Part shown: positions 1 through 10,028 of the stretch, piece after piece
Layout of the letters: every line of letters begins with the position of its first letter
How positions within the stretch are numbered: position 1 is the stretch's first letter
DNA from: Neoceratodus forsteri
Lineage: Eukaryota > Chordata > Ceratodontiformes > Ceratodontidae
Assembly (NCBI GenBank): GCA_016271365.2
Contig: CM057451.1
Coordinates: 368,177,501 to 368,241,500, forward strand
Direction of reading: 5' to 3'
Length of the DNA: 64,000 nucleotides
Program-made: the position numbers and the translations under genes
Notes under the pieces: model-generated
Databases searched by the model: none
Seen by the model: only the letters and a program-made list of their open reading frames with translations
Told to the model about the DNA's origin: nothing

Positions 1-184
1 CTGAAAAGGGCCTGAGCCTGGGCGTGGGGGTGACAGGGTCCATCGCAGAGTCTAGTCTCAGGGAGGTGGACAGCATGACCAAAGTATCCCAGAGCCACAG
101 CAGCAGGGAAAGTTCACCACAGGGCTGGAGCCAGAAGGGATCAGGCTGCAGCTGGAGTTGAGGAAACTTGAGCTGGCATTTGAG

Positions 185-400
185 CAGAGGAAGTTCAAGA
201 TGGAGTTTCCAGGAAAAGCAGCGGCAGTGAGAGACCAAGGAAAGAGAAAAGCAGTGACAGTGAGAGGCCGAGGAAAGAGAAAGACAGCTTCACAGAGAGG
301 CTGAGGAAAGGGAAAAACAGCGGCAGAGGGAGTTTGAACTAGAAAAGCAACGACTCCAACGACCAGAGCCAGAGGAGGTAAGTAGCAGGGGTGAACCTGA
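185..400 (+). pseudogene. gag N-terminal coiled-coil remnant
   Basis: A low-complexity stretch rich in Glu, Arg, Lys and Gln codons, with a GAGAGGCYGAGGAAAG-like unit repeated about three times. In the best frame it reads as repeats of the type REAEERE followed by EKQRQ. Such charged coiled coils precede the capsid in Gmr1-like gag proteins. The frame is broken by several stops and no start codon could be assigned. Upstream of 185 the sequence (1-184) shows no clear coding signal and is probably leader or more gag. Confidence 0.5.
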
Positions 401-450
401 AAGTATAAGTTAAATTCAGAATTAATAGTTGAATTTAAAGAGGGGAGGAT

Positions 451-1038
451 ATGGATGCATTTTTGAATTTGTTTGAAATGGTCTGTATACAGGCAAAAAT
501 ACTCTGGGAGTCCTGGAGCTTCCAGCTATCCCCGTTACTTACTGGGAAAGTGCGTGAGGCACTAGGTCAAATGGACAATCGGGACAGTAGCGATTATGAG
601 AAACTTAAAACTGCTTTACTTAAAAAGTATGAACTAACTCCTGAAGCATACAGGGGTAAGTTCCGTGAGCCCCGGAGAAGCCCTGACATGAGCTGTGAGG
701 AACTTGCTACCAAACAACGTCAGTTTTTGAAACGGTGGGAGGGAGTAGAAGCAAATTGTGTGGAAAAAATTACGGAGGTTATGTTGCTAGAGCAGTTCTT
801 TTGGGCTTGCCCAGCAGAGCAAAAAACCTGGTTAGAGGACCGAGACTCCAAAACAGCGCAGCAGGTTGTTGGGCTCTCAGATCGCTATGCCAGGAGCAGG
901 CCTGCTCTGAAAGGAAGTGGAGTGGGTGTGGTAGCACAGAAGGGGAAAATCTCGCCTTCAGGGCAGCTAAAACCCTCACTGCCTCCACAGAAAGGGGAAG
1001 CCTCAAGTTACAAAAAAGGAATTTGTCAGATAAAATAA
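451..1038 (+). pseudogene. gag: gag capsid (SCAN-like) of the gypsy element
   Basis: A 195-residue open stretch. Residues about 65-145 carry the SCAN-like pattern: YRGKFRE near the start, a Trp in LKRWEGVE, a hydrophobic helix MLLEQFF, and a terminal QQVVGLSDRY. SCAN domains of vertebrate zinc-finger proteins are thought to descend from Gmr1-like capsids, so the likeness is expected. The preceding LSPLLTGKVREAL and YEKLKTALLKKY segments match the usual capsid N-terminal half. The frame ends just before the zinc knuckle, which lies in another frame, so gag is frameshifted. The Met at 451 is only the first ATG of the open frame. Confidence 0.8.
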
Positions 1039-1124
1039 ATGATGACTGTTGGTTTTGTAAACAGCCAGGGCATCTTGCTAGACAGTGTCCTAAAAAGGCA
1101 CAGGGTGGACAACGTGGTGATTGA
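1036..1124 (+). pseudogene. gag: gag nucleocapsid zinc knuckle
   Basis: This segment encodes CWFCKQPGHLARQC, a perfect C-x2-C-x4-H-x4-C retroviral-type zinc knuckle, followed by the basic tail PKKAQGGQRG. It would bind genomic RNA in the particle. It is in a different frame from the capsid just upstream, so a frameshift lies near 1000-1040. The frame stops at 1124, five bases before a MITE. Confidence 0.85.
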
Positions 1125-1128
1125 ACAG

Positions 1129-1297
1129 CAGGGTTTTAAATTACTGCAAAAATTGAGCAGCACTTTCATTGTAATCAATTGCGAAAACGTAAGTATATGC
1201 ATTTTGTAGCAGTTTACGTTGCTAAACAAATTGAGACATGAGCTATGCATTATCCTTGTGAAAATGCTAATCAATTTTGCAGTTATTTAAAACCCTG
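1129..1297. mobile_element. CAGGG-ended MITE, copy 1
   Basis: A 169 bp AT-rich insert with terminal inverted repeats CAGGGTTTTAAAT and ATTTAAAACCCTG. It is flanked on both sides by GAACAG (1123-1128 and 1298-1303), a 6 bp apparent target duplication. It separates the gag knuckle from the protease. A second copy with the same ends and the same GCTAATCAATT subterminal motif sits at 2912-3100. CAGGG ends resemble hAT elements, but hATs usually make 8 bp duplications, so the superfamily is unsettled. It is too short to encode anything. Confidence 0.75.
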
Positions 1298-1344
1298 GAA
1301 CAGAGTTTGGTGCACTGTGTGTCCCTGAAAGCATTCTTATAAAC

Positions 1345-1842
1345 ATGAGGGAGCACATACACCCAGTTACTATAAATGGGATGCAGACCCATGGGTTAAG
1401 GGACACGGGGACGTCTCTTACCTTAGTAAAAGATTTGGTTGAGCCTGAACAGCTTATACCTAATCAGTTTGTAACGGTGAAGGGATTCACTGGGGAGGAA
1501 AAAATGTTGACGCTTGCTAGTGTTCTCTTGGACCGGGGTGAGATAGGAGAGACTGTGCAAAAAGTGACAGTGACAGTGGCAGATAATCTCACCCTGGATG
1601 TGATAATAGGGAACAGTCTCCAGAAGGGAGAGGTGTGTGCGGTTACCCACAGACAGACGACCAAGGTCAGTTGTAGTTCCCTGAACCCCTTAGAAGCCCC
1701 TGTGGAAAACAATGGGAGGCTGGTTCCCCAACCTGTGTCTCTTGAAATGGGGAGTAGTGAAAGGGAACTAGGTCTTTCCCAAGTAGCTGTTTACAAAACC
1801 GCTACAGAAGGTTACTCTGAGGAGGGAGGGAGGGAGGGGTAG
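1345..1842 (+). pseudogene. retropepsin-like protease of the gypsy element
   Basis: A 165-residue open stretch. Residues about 9-25 contain VTINGMQTHGLRDTGTSLTL, with the catalytic Asp-Thr-Gly of aspartic proteases. A later hydrophobic DVIIGNSL matches the usual second conserved motif near the active-site flap end. The enzyme would cleave the Gag and Pol precursors in the particle. The C-terminal third has no recognisable fold and probably bridges to integrase. Its frame ends at 1842, and 1843-2072 is broken linker sequence with several stops. Confidence 0.8.
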
Positions 1843-2072
1843 CCAGTGATCAGAAGATTAAGGATGGCAGTGACCCTGAATGCCCTGATGCTAGAACTAT
1901 TGACCCCAGTTTAGGAACTGAAGGGGACATGTCCCATGCCTTGGGAAAGTGTGAAGAATTTTCAGCTGCTCAGAGGACTAATCTTAGTTTGGAGAGGCTG
2001 AGTGCTTGTGCAGAATCTGACAGGACACAGGGACGTGACGTGAGACATAGAGTATTTTGAGACAGTGGACTG

Positions 2073-2926
2073 TTGTATACACAGGATGCAGGGACAGAGG
2101 GGGTGGTAATGGATAGGCAGCTTATTCTTCCCCAGGGGTACCATCAGAGGTTGCTAATGATATCCCCATATCCGGACATCTGGGAATCATGCGCACCACA
2201 CAGCTGTTGGCCCAACTTCACCCAGCAGATGAAGGAATATTGCAGGTCTTGTCACTGGTGCCAACAAATAGGGAAGGCAGGTAGTAAAACCAAATCCATC
2301 CTAATTCCCTTGCCCATTGTGGAGGAGCCATTCCAGAGGGTAGGAATGGATATTGTGGGACCTTTGAGCACCCCAAGCTCCTCTGGGAAGAGGTTTATCG
2401 TGATGGTGGTAGATTATGCCACGCAATACCCAGAGGCGGTTGCCCTCTCCCCACTTAGGACAAAGTGGCAGATGCCTTGCTAGGGATTTTCTCCTGTGCT
2501 GGGTTTCTGCAGGAGGTTATCACTGATCAAGTGGGTACCTTCATGTCGGACCTGATGAAATGTTTGTGGGAGAAGTGTGGGGTGGTGCAGAGACGCACAA
2601 CACCTTATCACCCACAAGCCAGTGGGTTGGTGGAAAGGTTTAATGGTACCCTAAAATCGATGCTCCAAGCATTTGCTAAACAGCATGGGAGGGACTGGGA
2701 GAAATACCTTCCCCACCTGTTGTTTGCATACAGGGAGGTGCCCCAAGAGTTGACAGGGTTCTCTCCCTTCAAACTCCTATATGGACATAGGGTGCGTGGG
2801 CCCCTAGACTTGATCCGGGAAGACTGTGAAGGCAAACATGCCACCCAGGGAACTCCCATAGTGGAGTATGTCCTAAAGTTTAGGGAAATGCTGAAGGAAC
2901 TTATGGGAGCGCAGGGTTTTATTTAA
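2073..2926 (+). pseudogene. integrase, N-terminal and catalytic domains (frameshifted)
   Basis: The HHCC zinc finger is split: GHLGIMRTTQLL is read in one frame near 2175, and YCRSCHWCQQIGKAG in the next near 2240. The catalytic core follows with the first Asp in VGMDIVGPL (about 2342), the second in ITDQVGTF (about 2522) and the Glu in GLVERFNGTL (about 2630), so the D,D-35-E triad is retained. A frameshift near 2470 separates the first Asp from the other two. The region runs into FAYREVPQELTGFSPF, typical of Ty3/gypsy integrases. It would insert the cDNA into the genome. It lies upstream of RT rather than downstream. Confidence 0.88.
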
Positions 2927-3100
2927 CTCTAAAATTTGATTAGCGTTTTGCTCATAAAAGTTCTAAAACATTGTGAAAATACATAGCACTTGCCTCACTG
3001 TGTTTAACAAACAACACCTCTAGAAAACCTATATGAATGCTTTCTGTACAGTTAGTATTGCCCCAAGAAAAAAACTGCTAATCAATTATTTAAAACCCTG
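2912..3100. mobile_element. CAGGG-ended MITE, copy 2
   Basis: A 189 bp insert with the same terminal repeats as copy 1 (CAGGGTTTTA and TATTTAAAACCCTG) and the shared GCTAATCAATTATTTAAAACC right end. GAGCG occurs at both edges (2907-2911 and 3101-3105), a 5 bp or slightly decayed 6 bp target duplication. It interrupts the integrase between the catalytic core and the C-terminal GPY/F module. Orientation is the same as copy 1. The interiors are poorly conserved between the two. Confidence 0.75.
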
Positions 3101-3198
3101 GAGCGGCCCAGAGCAACCTGTCAGCCACCCAGCAGAAGTAAAAGGTCTGGTATGACCGCAGAGCCAGAGCTCACTCGTACAGTGTAGGTCAGGAAGTC

Positions 3199-3555
3199 AT
3201 GGTCTTAATCCTGGTCCGGAAGGACAAGTTGCAGGCCGAGTCGGCGGGATCATACAAGGTAGTCCGACAGGTAAATGGTATTGTAGAACTGCCTGACGGG
3301 AGACATACCCATAGACTGTACAATGTCAACATGATAAAGCCATATGCAGATAGGGCTGACATGGTATTTGCAGTGTGTAGTCCTGGGGAGGAGATGGATG
3401 AAGAAGACGCCCTACTGGACTTGCTAGAGGAAAGCAAGTGGAAGTCCTCTGTGGAGGCAGTCAAACTGTCGCCCCAGTTGACCCCGGAACAGTCCCAGGA
3501 AGCGAGGGAGGTTTTAATAGATTTTGCCCCTTTGTTTACAGCCAAGTCAGGATGA
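3199..3555 (+). pseudogene. integrase GPY/F module and RT linker
   Basis: The first half reads AGSYKVVRQVNGIVELPDGR and then HRLYNVNMIKPY, the GPY/F-type C-terminal module of Ty3/gypsy integrases. The second half, with LSPQLTPEQSQEAREVLIDF and APLFTAKSG, matches the linker that normally precedes the RT fingers. The direct run from integrase C-terminus into the RT linker is strong evidence that the IN-before-RT order is original and not a rearrangement. The frame stops at 3555; about 50 bases are broken before RT resumes. Confidence 0.8.
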
Positions 3556-3609
3556 ACCCCCCCCCTTAGCGACACACGACGTAGGTACCGGAATGCAAGC
3601 ACCCATCTG

Positions 3610-4338
3610 ACGGACAGCCTACTTGGCATCTGAGGCCATCCTAAAGGACGTTAGGAGGGCGGTGGAAGAAATGCTGGATTTAGGAGTAATCCAGAAATCC
3701 CACAGCCCCTGGGCCTCACCCATAGTCCTCTATCCCAAGCCGGATGGCTCTACTCACTTTTGTGTGGACCATCGTGGACTCAGCGCAGTCACGAATTCTG
3801 ACGCCCACCCAGTGCCACGGATGGATGAGCTACTGGACAAGTTGGGAGAGGAGACATACCTTACCACCATTGGCTTGACAAAAGGGTACTGGCTGGTGAA
3901 GTTAACTGCCAGAGCTAGGGAGAGGTCGACCTTCATCACTCCAATAGGATTATCTGAGTTCATAGTAATGCCTTTTGGAATGAAGAATGCCCCGTCACCA
4001 TCCTAAAGTTGGTCAACCAGGTGTTACATGGTACTGAAGAGTATGTAGTGGCGTATCTGGATGATACTGCCATCTTCAGTACCAGTTCGAGGGAACACCT
4101 CTTCCACCTGAAGGAAGTGTTGGGCAGGATACAGATGACAGGGCTCACTGTCAAGGCTGAAAAGTGCCAGGTGGCCATGGCGGAGGTGGCATACCTAGGA
4201 CATGTAGTGGGTCTCGGGCAGCTTTGTCCCAGTCAAGCAAAGATTGAGGTGATAGAGGCATGGCCCAGGCCTGAGACCCAGAAGCAGGTTAGGAGTTTCT
4301 GGAGACCACTGGGTACTATCGAACGTTTGTACTGAATT
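3610..4338 (+). pseudogene. reverse transcriptase of the gypsy element
   Basis: RT motifs are in order: EEMLDLGVIQKSHSPWASP, the VDHRGLSAVT strand, LTKGYWLVKL, FIVMPFGMKNAP and VVAYLDDTAIFS with the catalytic YLDD at about 4057. The thumb-region marker VAYLGHVVG follows. Two frames are used (3623-4006 and 4009-4335), with a short deletion between MKNAPS and the next helix. The first catalytic Asp, expected before LTKGYW, reads Gly, so the enzyme would be dead. It copied element RNA to DNA. Confidence 0.88.
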
Positions 4339-4389
4339 ACAGTACCCTGACAGCTCCCCTATCTGGCCTGTTAAAGAACAAAATGCCCA

Positions 4390-4714
4390 AAAAGGTAAAG
4401 TGGGAGCTAGCCTGAGAACGAGCCTTTGCACGGCTAAAGGAGGCAATGTGCAGTGCCTCTGTGTTGGCCAGTCCAGATTACAGTAAACCATTTGTAGACC
4501 AGACAGATACCTTGGATGTGGGGATTGGAGCAGTCATCAGTCAGACCTCTAATCAGGGAACAGATCACCTAATAGTTTACCTTAGCAAAAAGTAACTTCC
4601 CTGGGAGCAGGCCTATTCCACAGTTGAAAGGAATGCCTTGCGCTGGTATGGGCTCTGAAGAAATTAGAGCCGTACCTCTACGAGAGGTACTTCGAGGTAA
4701 AGACCGATCATAAC
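4390..4714 (+). pseudogene. RNase H, N-terminal part (interrupted)
   Basis: Following RT, fragments in shifting frames read VLASPDYSKPFVDQTD, LDVGIGAVISQ, TVERNAL and FEVKTDHN. These keep the acidic residues expected for RNase H (Asp in QTD, Glu in VER, Asp in KTDHN). The coding is cut immediately after KTDHN at 4714 by an L2 insertion, and resumes at 10191. Confidence 0.8.
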
Positions 4715-4748
4715 TAGCTTAAATGTCAAGTCACATAATCACTCAGTG

Positions 4749-5345
4749 GCCAGCCCAGTGGCACTGAGGGTTGAGGCACTGGATGCCACACCTTGTGCCA
4801 CGCCGGTGACCCGAGTTTGGGAATGAGCTCGGGGGTCAGCAAGGAAGGGAGAGGATTGAGCGTCTGATGGACTGCTCTCCTCTCCCTGGAGAGGGATCTA
4901 GGGTATCTCCAGTGCAGTAGGGATCCCCGGTGGAGACCGGAGGAACAACTAGCACCTGGAGCAGCTATGGGGAGGAGTGCGGCGGATGCCTACGGCAAAA
5001 GCCGTGCTGGCATCATTGCACGCCCATGCTCCTAGGGGGAAACCACATAAAACAAAAATCCCCGGTCTTGGGGATAGGCGAAGGCTCCTCCAGTGTCACA
5101 ACCACACTCCCACAGTCGGGTTTTCTCCACCAGGCCCCCCCTCCGACTCCAGCCTGGCACATTAAATTGCAGATAGAGCACCAGAGTTGAGCAGCCTCGG
5201 GGTCAGAGCCAGGGATCCACCAGGTGGAGGGACCTAGTGGGTGAAGGCTTCAGACGGGAAGTAGTTGCTGATGAGCGAGGAAGCTGGAGAGAGAGAGAGT
5301 TTCCCGAGACAGAAGCAGAAACAAAGTCTACAAAAAAAACATAGG
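4749..5345 (+). mobile_element. tRNA-Leu-like SINE, copy A
   Basis: The head resembles a Leu tRNA: an A-box-like GTGGCACTGAGGGTTGAGG and a B-box-like GAGTTTGGGAATGAG. A roughly 500 bp unique body and an A-rich tail follow. CACTCAGTG flanks both sides (4740-4748 and 5346-5354), a perfect 9 bp target duplication. Three more copies occur in the window (12418-12818, 17920-18559, 42392-43007). At about 600 bp it is long for a SINE. Pol III transcription from the internal A and B boxes is assumed. Confidence 0.85.
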
Positions 5346-5640
5346 CACTCAGTGCTTGACTGGGTATTAACAAACAAACCTAGTCATATCTTAAAAGGTG
5401 GGATAATAGATTCAATGAGTGATCATCACCCTACATTTTGTTTATGGAAACATGCTTGTCCTAAGAAACCTAAGTCTATAATAAAAACAAAGAAATTATG
5501 TAGGTTTTCATCTAAAAAGGTTTTGTGATAAGTTAAATAACATAGATTGGAAGTTTATGTACTCTGTCCCTGATGTTAATTAAGCATTGGATTTTTTTAC
5601 AACTGAATTTTTTTTCTGTATTAGATTTGTTTGCCTCATA
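5346..5640 (+). pseudogene. L2 endonuclease C-terminal remnant
   Basis: After the SINE, one frame reads LDWVLTNKPS and then SMSDHHPTFCLW, matching the end of the APE-type endonuclease of L2/CR1 LINEs, where the SDHH motif carries the catalytic His. The endonuclease would nick target DNA to prime reverse transcription. The frame stops at 5526, but similarity continues weakly to about 5640, where an unrelated repeat block begins. Confidence 0.75.
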
Positions 5641-5794
5641 TGTTAGGAGACGGATTACAGGTAAAACAAGCATTTGTCAGTGCCCAATGTTGGCTTGCTG
5701 GTATTGGCATTGGTAGTGGAGGAGTTAGAGATGCATAATAGGAATGGCAGTGAAGTATTGAACTAACGCCAACCCCAACCCCCCTCTCCCCCGT

Positions 5795-6110
5795 AGAGAC
5801 TGAAAGGCATGGGGGTGTGCCTTTGGGTCGTCGGCCATAACGCTTAAGCCATTCCACCTCACCTCACCCTGCAGACAGCAGCAGGTGTCGCGGTGTGCCT
5901 TGAGGTCTTCGGCTCTTACGCTCACCCCATTCCATATGGAAATAAGATGAGATGGGTGCAGTATAGGAGAATGGGGTGAATGTTAGGGCCCAAGACCCCA
6001 AGACAAACCTCGATGCCTGTCAGTGGTTACAGGGTGGGGGTGAAATGCTGTAAGCATTACGGCTGACGAACCCAAGTCACACCTCCGACGCCTGTCAGTC
6101 TCTTGTAAGT
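5795..6110. repeat. imperfect fold-back repeat
   Basis: The motif TGTGCCTTTGGGTCGTCGGC with CATAACGCTTAAGCC appears near 5815, a diverged direct copy near 5893 (TGTGCCTTGAGGTCTTCGGC), and an inverted copy near 6048-6090 (AAGCATTACGGCTGACGAAC then CCAAGTCACACC). The halves could fold into a long imperfect hairpin. Function unknown. Confidence 0.6.
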
Positions 6111-6144
6111 TGGGGTGTTACAGTTGGAAACCTTAATACCCCTG

Positions 6145-6960
6145 GCATTTGTTGGTATTTTCGCTCCAAATTTTCAACATGGACTTTTTGGGACCCCACC
6201 TCATGAACAGTGGCACTATCATTTCGTTACTCAATCCCAAAAGGTGATTTCACACAACGACTGCACGATTCAGCGCCACTGGTGCGAAAACACATTTTGG
6301 GCAGGATGTAAAAAATGGCAGCTGTACTGTTCATGAGGAGGTGTTAAAAAAGTGGCAATGTTGAAAGTCTGGAGTGAAAATATGAAAAATTGAAGTTACG
6401 AGCATGCGTAGAAACTGCGCAACACACGCCTATAACGCAGTCAATTGTTGGAATTTTTTTACCAAATTTTCAACATGGGAATTTTGGGACCTCCCCTCAT
6501 GAACAGTGGCACTGTGATTTTGTTACTCTGTCCCAAAAGTTGATTTCCCACAGCGACTGCGGCATTCTGTGCAAAAGGTGCAAAAACATATTTCTGGCAG
6601 GATGTGAACAATAACAGCTGTACTGTTCATAAGGAGGTGTGAAAAACTGGCAATGTTGAACATCTGTAGTGAAAATTTTAAAAAATTCGTGAGATTCACG
6701 ATGCGTCAGTAGAAACTACACAACACACTAAATAGCATGATCATTTTTTAGCATTTTTCACCAAATTTACAACATGGACTTTTGGACCCCACCCATGAAC
6801 AGTGGCACTGTCATTTCATTTCAGTTCTGAAAGGTGATTCCGCGCAACAACCACAAAATCACCTTTCGGGACTGAGTAATGAAATGACAATGACATGTTC
6901 ACGAGGTGGGGTCCCAAGCACCCCATGTTAAAAATTTGGGACCAAAATTCCTAAAAATGG
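6145..6960. repeat. ~300 bp tandem repeat with terminal fold-back
   Basis: Two full units (about 6145-6440 and 6442-6740) share CCAAATTTTCAACATGG, CTCATGAACAGTGGCAC, the AAAGTTGATTTC region, GCAGCTGTACTGTTCAT and CTGCGCAACACA-type segments. The third (6741-6960) begins in the same way but turns around near 6850, and then reads the reverse complement of its own first half, ending CCCCATGTTAAAAATTTGGG. The third unit is thus a hairpin of about 200 bp. No coding potential is seen. Confidence 0.8.
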
Positions 6961-7253
6961 CTGAGATTGCAACATAAGTTGAAACTCCAATTAACCGCCA
7001 TTATACGCGCTTACCTTTAATACTTCAGTTTACCAGTCAGTTTTGAAGAGTGCAGACATATCCCGCTCCACAAAAGATAGCTGCTGTCGACCTCCGGAGG
7101 TTAAGTATGGGGTAATGGGGGTGCGGGGAGGTGGGTGCTCAGTGGCAGGGTGGGGAGGGCAGTGGGAGACTACAAGGGACCGTTTTCTTTTTTGCAGATT
7201 AAAAAAAATGCCGAGAATGGTTTTCTTAATTTACAGGTAAAAAAACTACTTTT

Positions 7254-7518
7254 GGGCACACTGGAGTGGGCTCCCAGTGTGCCATATGAGTTTGGGGGGG
7301 GGGGCATGATGCTGACGGGGATTGGGCACCACCATCAGCAAAGAAAGTGAGCCTGGGGGGAGAGGAAACATGATGCTGAGGGGGATTTGGCACCCCCACA
7401 TCGGCAACGACCTTGAGCTTGAGGAGACATTTGACACCGGGAGTGGGCATCCTGGTGTCGGAAAAATAAATGTATAAAAAAATTATCTGGGCACACTGGG
7501 ATGGCTTCTAGTGTGCCA
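7254..7518. repeat. pair of GGGCACACTGG hairpins
   Basis: GGGCACACTGG and CCAGTGTGCC flank a short loop at 7254-7283; a second, slightly decayed version is at 7489-7518. Between them are two related GC-rich blocks with CATGATGCTGA. The arrangement looks like a diverged duplicated hairpin-bearing unit of about 235 bp. Role unknown. Confidence 0.5.
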
Positions 7519-7619
7519 AATGGCAGAGGGGGATACACACCGACTCAGGACTAAAACCATGTCAGCCCGGGAGTGTGTGGCAGGTAGCAGGAGTCGCCAA
7601 TGTGGAAAGCTGCACAGAG

Positions 7620-7740
7620 GCTTATTTATTTATTGAAATGTTTCACCAGGAAAGGCACAGTGAACAAACAAGTTGCTCTTGTAGTGTAAGGCCTGGGGAC
7701 AGAGTACTCTGCACGTGGCAGGAGCCGATGAGGTTGCGAG
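7620..7740 (-). repeat. LINE 3'-tail-like fragment
   Basis: Begins with a TTTATTTATTTATT tract, then GTTTCACCAGGAAAGGCAC. Similar T/A-simple tract plus ACCAGG or ACCGGGAAAAGCAC segments occur at 13590, 41553, 43855 and 62088. On the minus strand this is an A-rich tail preceded by a short 3' UTR. Only the tail region was recognised; 7741-8035 contains nothing I can name. Confidence 0.4.
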
Positions 7741-8040
7741 GGGGGGAGGTGCGGCTGCAGTGACAGAACTGTCCGTGACTGCAGCATCAGATTCATTTCA
7801 ACTCCTTGGCTTTCTTTGAAGCTGCTGTCATCACCAGCATGCTCACTGATTGGCGGCTGAGGGACGCACCCACTAAAGCGTCCCCTGCATTCGCCACAAC
7901 ACTGACACACCTCTGAAATGTGCTACTACCACAAGATGCGCCGACACATAATGCCAAGTAAGCCAACATAAAAACCAGGTGGCTCTACCCATCATTGTTA
8001 AAATTAATGCGTGAACGCTGATAGGGCCTGGAAAAATATA

Positions 8041-9636
8041 AAAAGAGTGGTTCATCTGTTACTTATCAGACATATCGCTGTCTTCGAAATAAATGTAAAA
8101 CTCAAATTTAAATTGGCCAAAAAGAACTTTCTTATACAAAAGAAGACTAGTAGTTTGACAGGTAATGCAAAATTCTGGAATACTATAAATAGTTTATTTA
8201 ATCCAACTTGTGATCCTGAGCCAACTATGAAATTGGGGGATGAAATAATATCATGTCCACAAAGAATAGTGAATATGTTTAATAAAAAGTTCACAGATTT
8301 AGATAGGTTCTTTGGGACTGGAAATGATTTTTCACTGAGTGATAATACTATTGGCATAGATAACAGACCTAAATTTTATTTTAATATTACGACACCTAAA
8401 GTGGCACAAAAACTATTACAACAAATAAAACCAGATAGAGACTGCCTTGGTTGAGTTCACAAACTTGGTCCTAGAAGGAGTGGATAGAGGGTGTTTGACT
8501 GGTGCCGCGTTTGTGGACTTGACCAAGGCATTCGATTTGGTGGATCATACACTTCTTACTGCCAGGTTGGGTACATTGGGTGTGGGGCAGTCAGCACTTG
8601 GTTGGATTACTGACTACCTTACGAATAGACAACAGATTGTTACATTTCATGGCAGCCCCTCTGAAAAAGCATGTGTTAAGTATGGAGTCCCACAGGGCTC
8701 CATACTGGGTCCTATTTTGTTTTCATTATTTTTTGATAACATTTCCTCAGTTTTAGATAATGCTAGTATTACTCTTTATGCAGATAATGCAGTACTTTAG
8801 TTTCAAGCTGCTGCAACCGAAAACTTGAACAGAGTACTAACAGATGAAATGAGTAAGGTACAGCAGTGATTGATTACTAACAAATTAGTTTGAAATAAAG
8901 TTAAAACAAAAATGTTTTTTGGAACCGCAGTGAAGTTGAGGGACAAGGAGAGGAGCCTTCAGATTTATGCACCTGATGATACAGTATGTGAAAATGTGGA
9001 TAATTTTCAATATCTAGGTGTACTGTTGGATCCAGTATTAAGTTTTGAGCCTTATCTAGTAAAAATGACATCTAAAATTCATGCTAAGGTTGGCACTCTA
9101 TATAAATTAAAGTCTTTCTTGACATCTGAGACTAGAATGGCCATTACTAAGCAAGGTTTATTCCCATTTGTAAATTATGCCTCACTTGTTACGGATAATG
9201 CCTCTATTCACATTTTTCAGAAAAAATGAGCTTTATTGCAACATTTGGGGAAGTTTGCATTAACAGTTCCACGGAGGACACATCATTGTACAGTTTTGAA
9301 TGATATGGGTTGGTTACCAGCTCATTTGAATTTCAGATATCTTCTTGCTAAGATTACATTTAGAATTATTCAGGATAGTGTTCCTAAAAACTTATCTGGT
9401 TTTCTACTGAGATATGATCAGTTTTATTTTACCAGGTCCAGGGTAGACAATTAAACTCTGAAATTGCCTTTAATGAGAATTACTTGTGGTCAGCAGTCTT
9501 TTACATATTCAGCTCCTAAAATATGGAATGAGGTTCCGCTTGATATAATGAAATCAACTACATATGGGTCCTTTTCTACCTCCCTTTATCAGCATTTAAG
9601 CTTTTGTCTGAATGCCAATGTTTTGATTAATTTTAT
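8041..9636 (+). pseudogene. L2 LINE reverse transcriptase remnant
   Basis: Fragments in several frames follow the L2 RT order: AKFWNTINSLF, VDLTKAFDLVDH (first catalytic Asp), GVPQGSILGPILFSLF, YADN in place of YADD at about 8780, YLGVLLDPVLSF, and a C-terminal segment ending SAPKIWNEVPLDI. The second Asp of the catalytic pair is Asn, and the frame is broken near 8454, 8803, 9229 and 9454. The protein would copy LINE RNA at the nicked target. The 3' UTR follows and is split by a MITE. Confidence 0.88.
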
Positions 9637-9639
9637 TTG

Positions 9640-10028
9640 CAGTGTTGGGTAAGTTACTCTTTCTATTACATTTAGAAACTTGTTCCCGGAAGCTCTGTGC
9701 AGTCACTAGCAAGGATGGAGAGGTACTAGAAAAAGTAATACACCTTACAATTATAGTTACTTATTTCTTTTTATACAAAAACCGTACTAAAATAATAAAT
9801 AATTATAGCAGATTATATTTTTTGAAAGTAATAGGTTAGTTACTAGTTACTTTCAAATAAATGTAATCAATTACAGTTACGTATTTCTTTTGTATAAAAA
9901 GACATAAGTAATTGTAACTGTAAAGTGTATTCCTTTTTCCAGTACTTCTCCATCCTTGCTAGTGACTGCACAGAGCTTTCTGGAACAAGTTTCCAAAAGC
10001 AATAGAAAAAGTAACTTACCCAATACTG
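9640..10028. mobile_element. palindromic hAT-type MITE with 8 bp target duplication
   Basis: A 389 bp element that is almost a full inverted repeat. The left end CAGTGTTGGGTAAGTTACT is mirrored at the right end as AGTAACTTACCCAATACTG, and the arms stay complementary for about 180 bp each (for example the GTGCAGTCACTAGCAAGGAT segment). TTTATTTG occurs directly outside each end (9632-9639 and 10029-10036), a perfect 8 bp duplication typical of hAT transposition. Such giant-hairpin MITEs with AGTGTTGGG ends are common in fish and amphibians. It lies in the 3' UTR of the L2. Confidence 0.88.

Larger units (their letters stand above)
5650..8035. other. repeat-rich insert inside the L2 LINE
   Basis: L2 coding similarity ends near 5640 and resumes near 8040. 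Between lie an inverted-repeat block (5795-6110), a tandem 300 bp repeat ending in a fold-back (6145-6960), two short hairpins (7254-7518) and a LINE-tail-like segment (7620-7740). No transposase-like reading frame was found. About 150 bp of L2 RT N-terminal coding seems to be missing too, so this is an insertion with a deletion or several insertions. I cannot assign it to a named family. Confidence 0.55.

Noticed and set aside
4749..4850. tRNA gene
   Set aside because: The A- and B-box-like sequences occur in four dispersed copies with A tails and target duplications, and no cloverleaf with paired acceptor stem forms; it is a SINE head. The same holds for 12730-12818, 17920-18010, 36880-36955 and 42392-42470.
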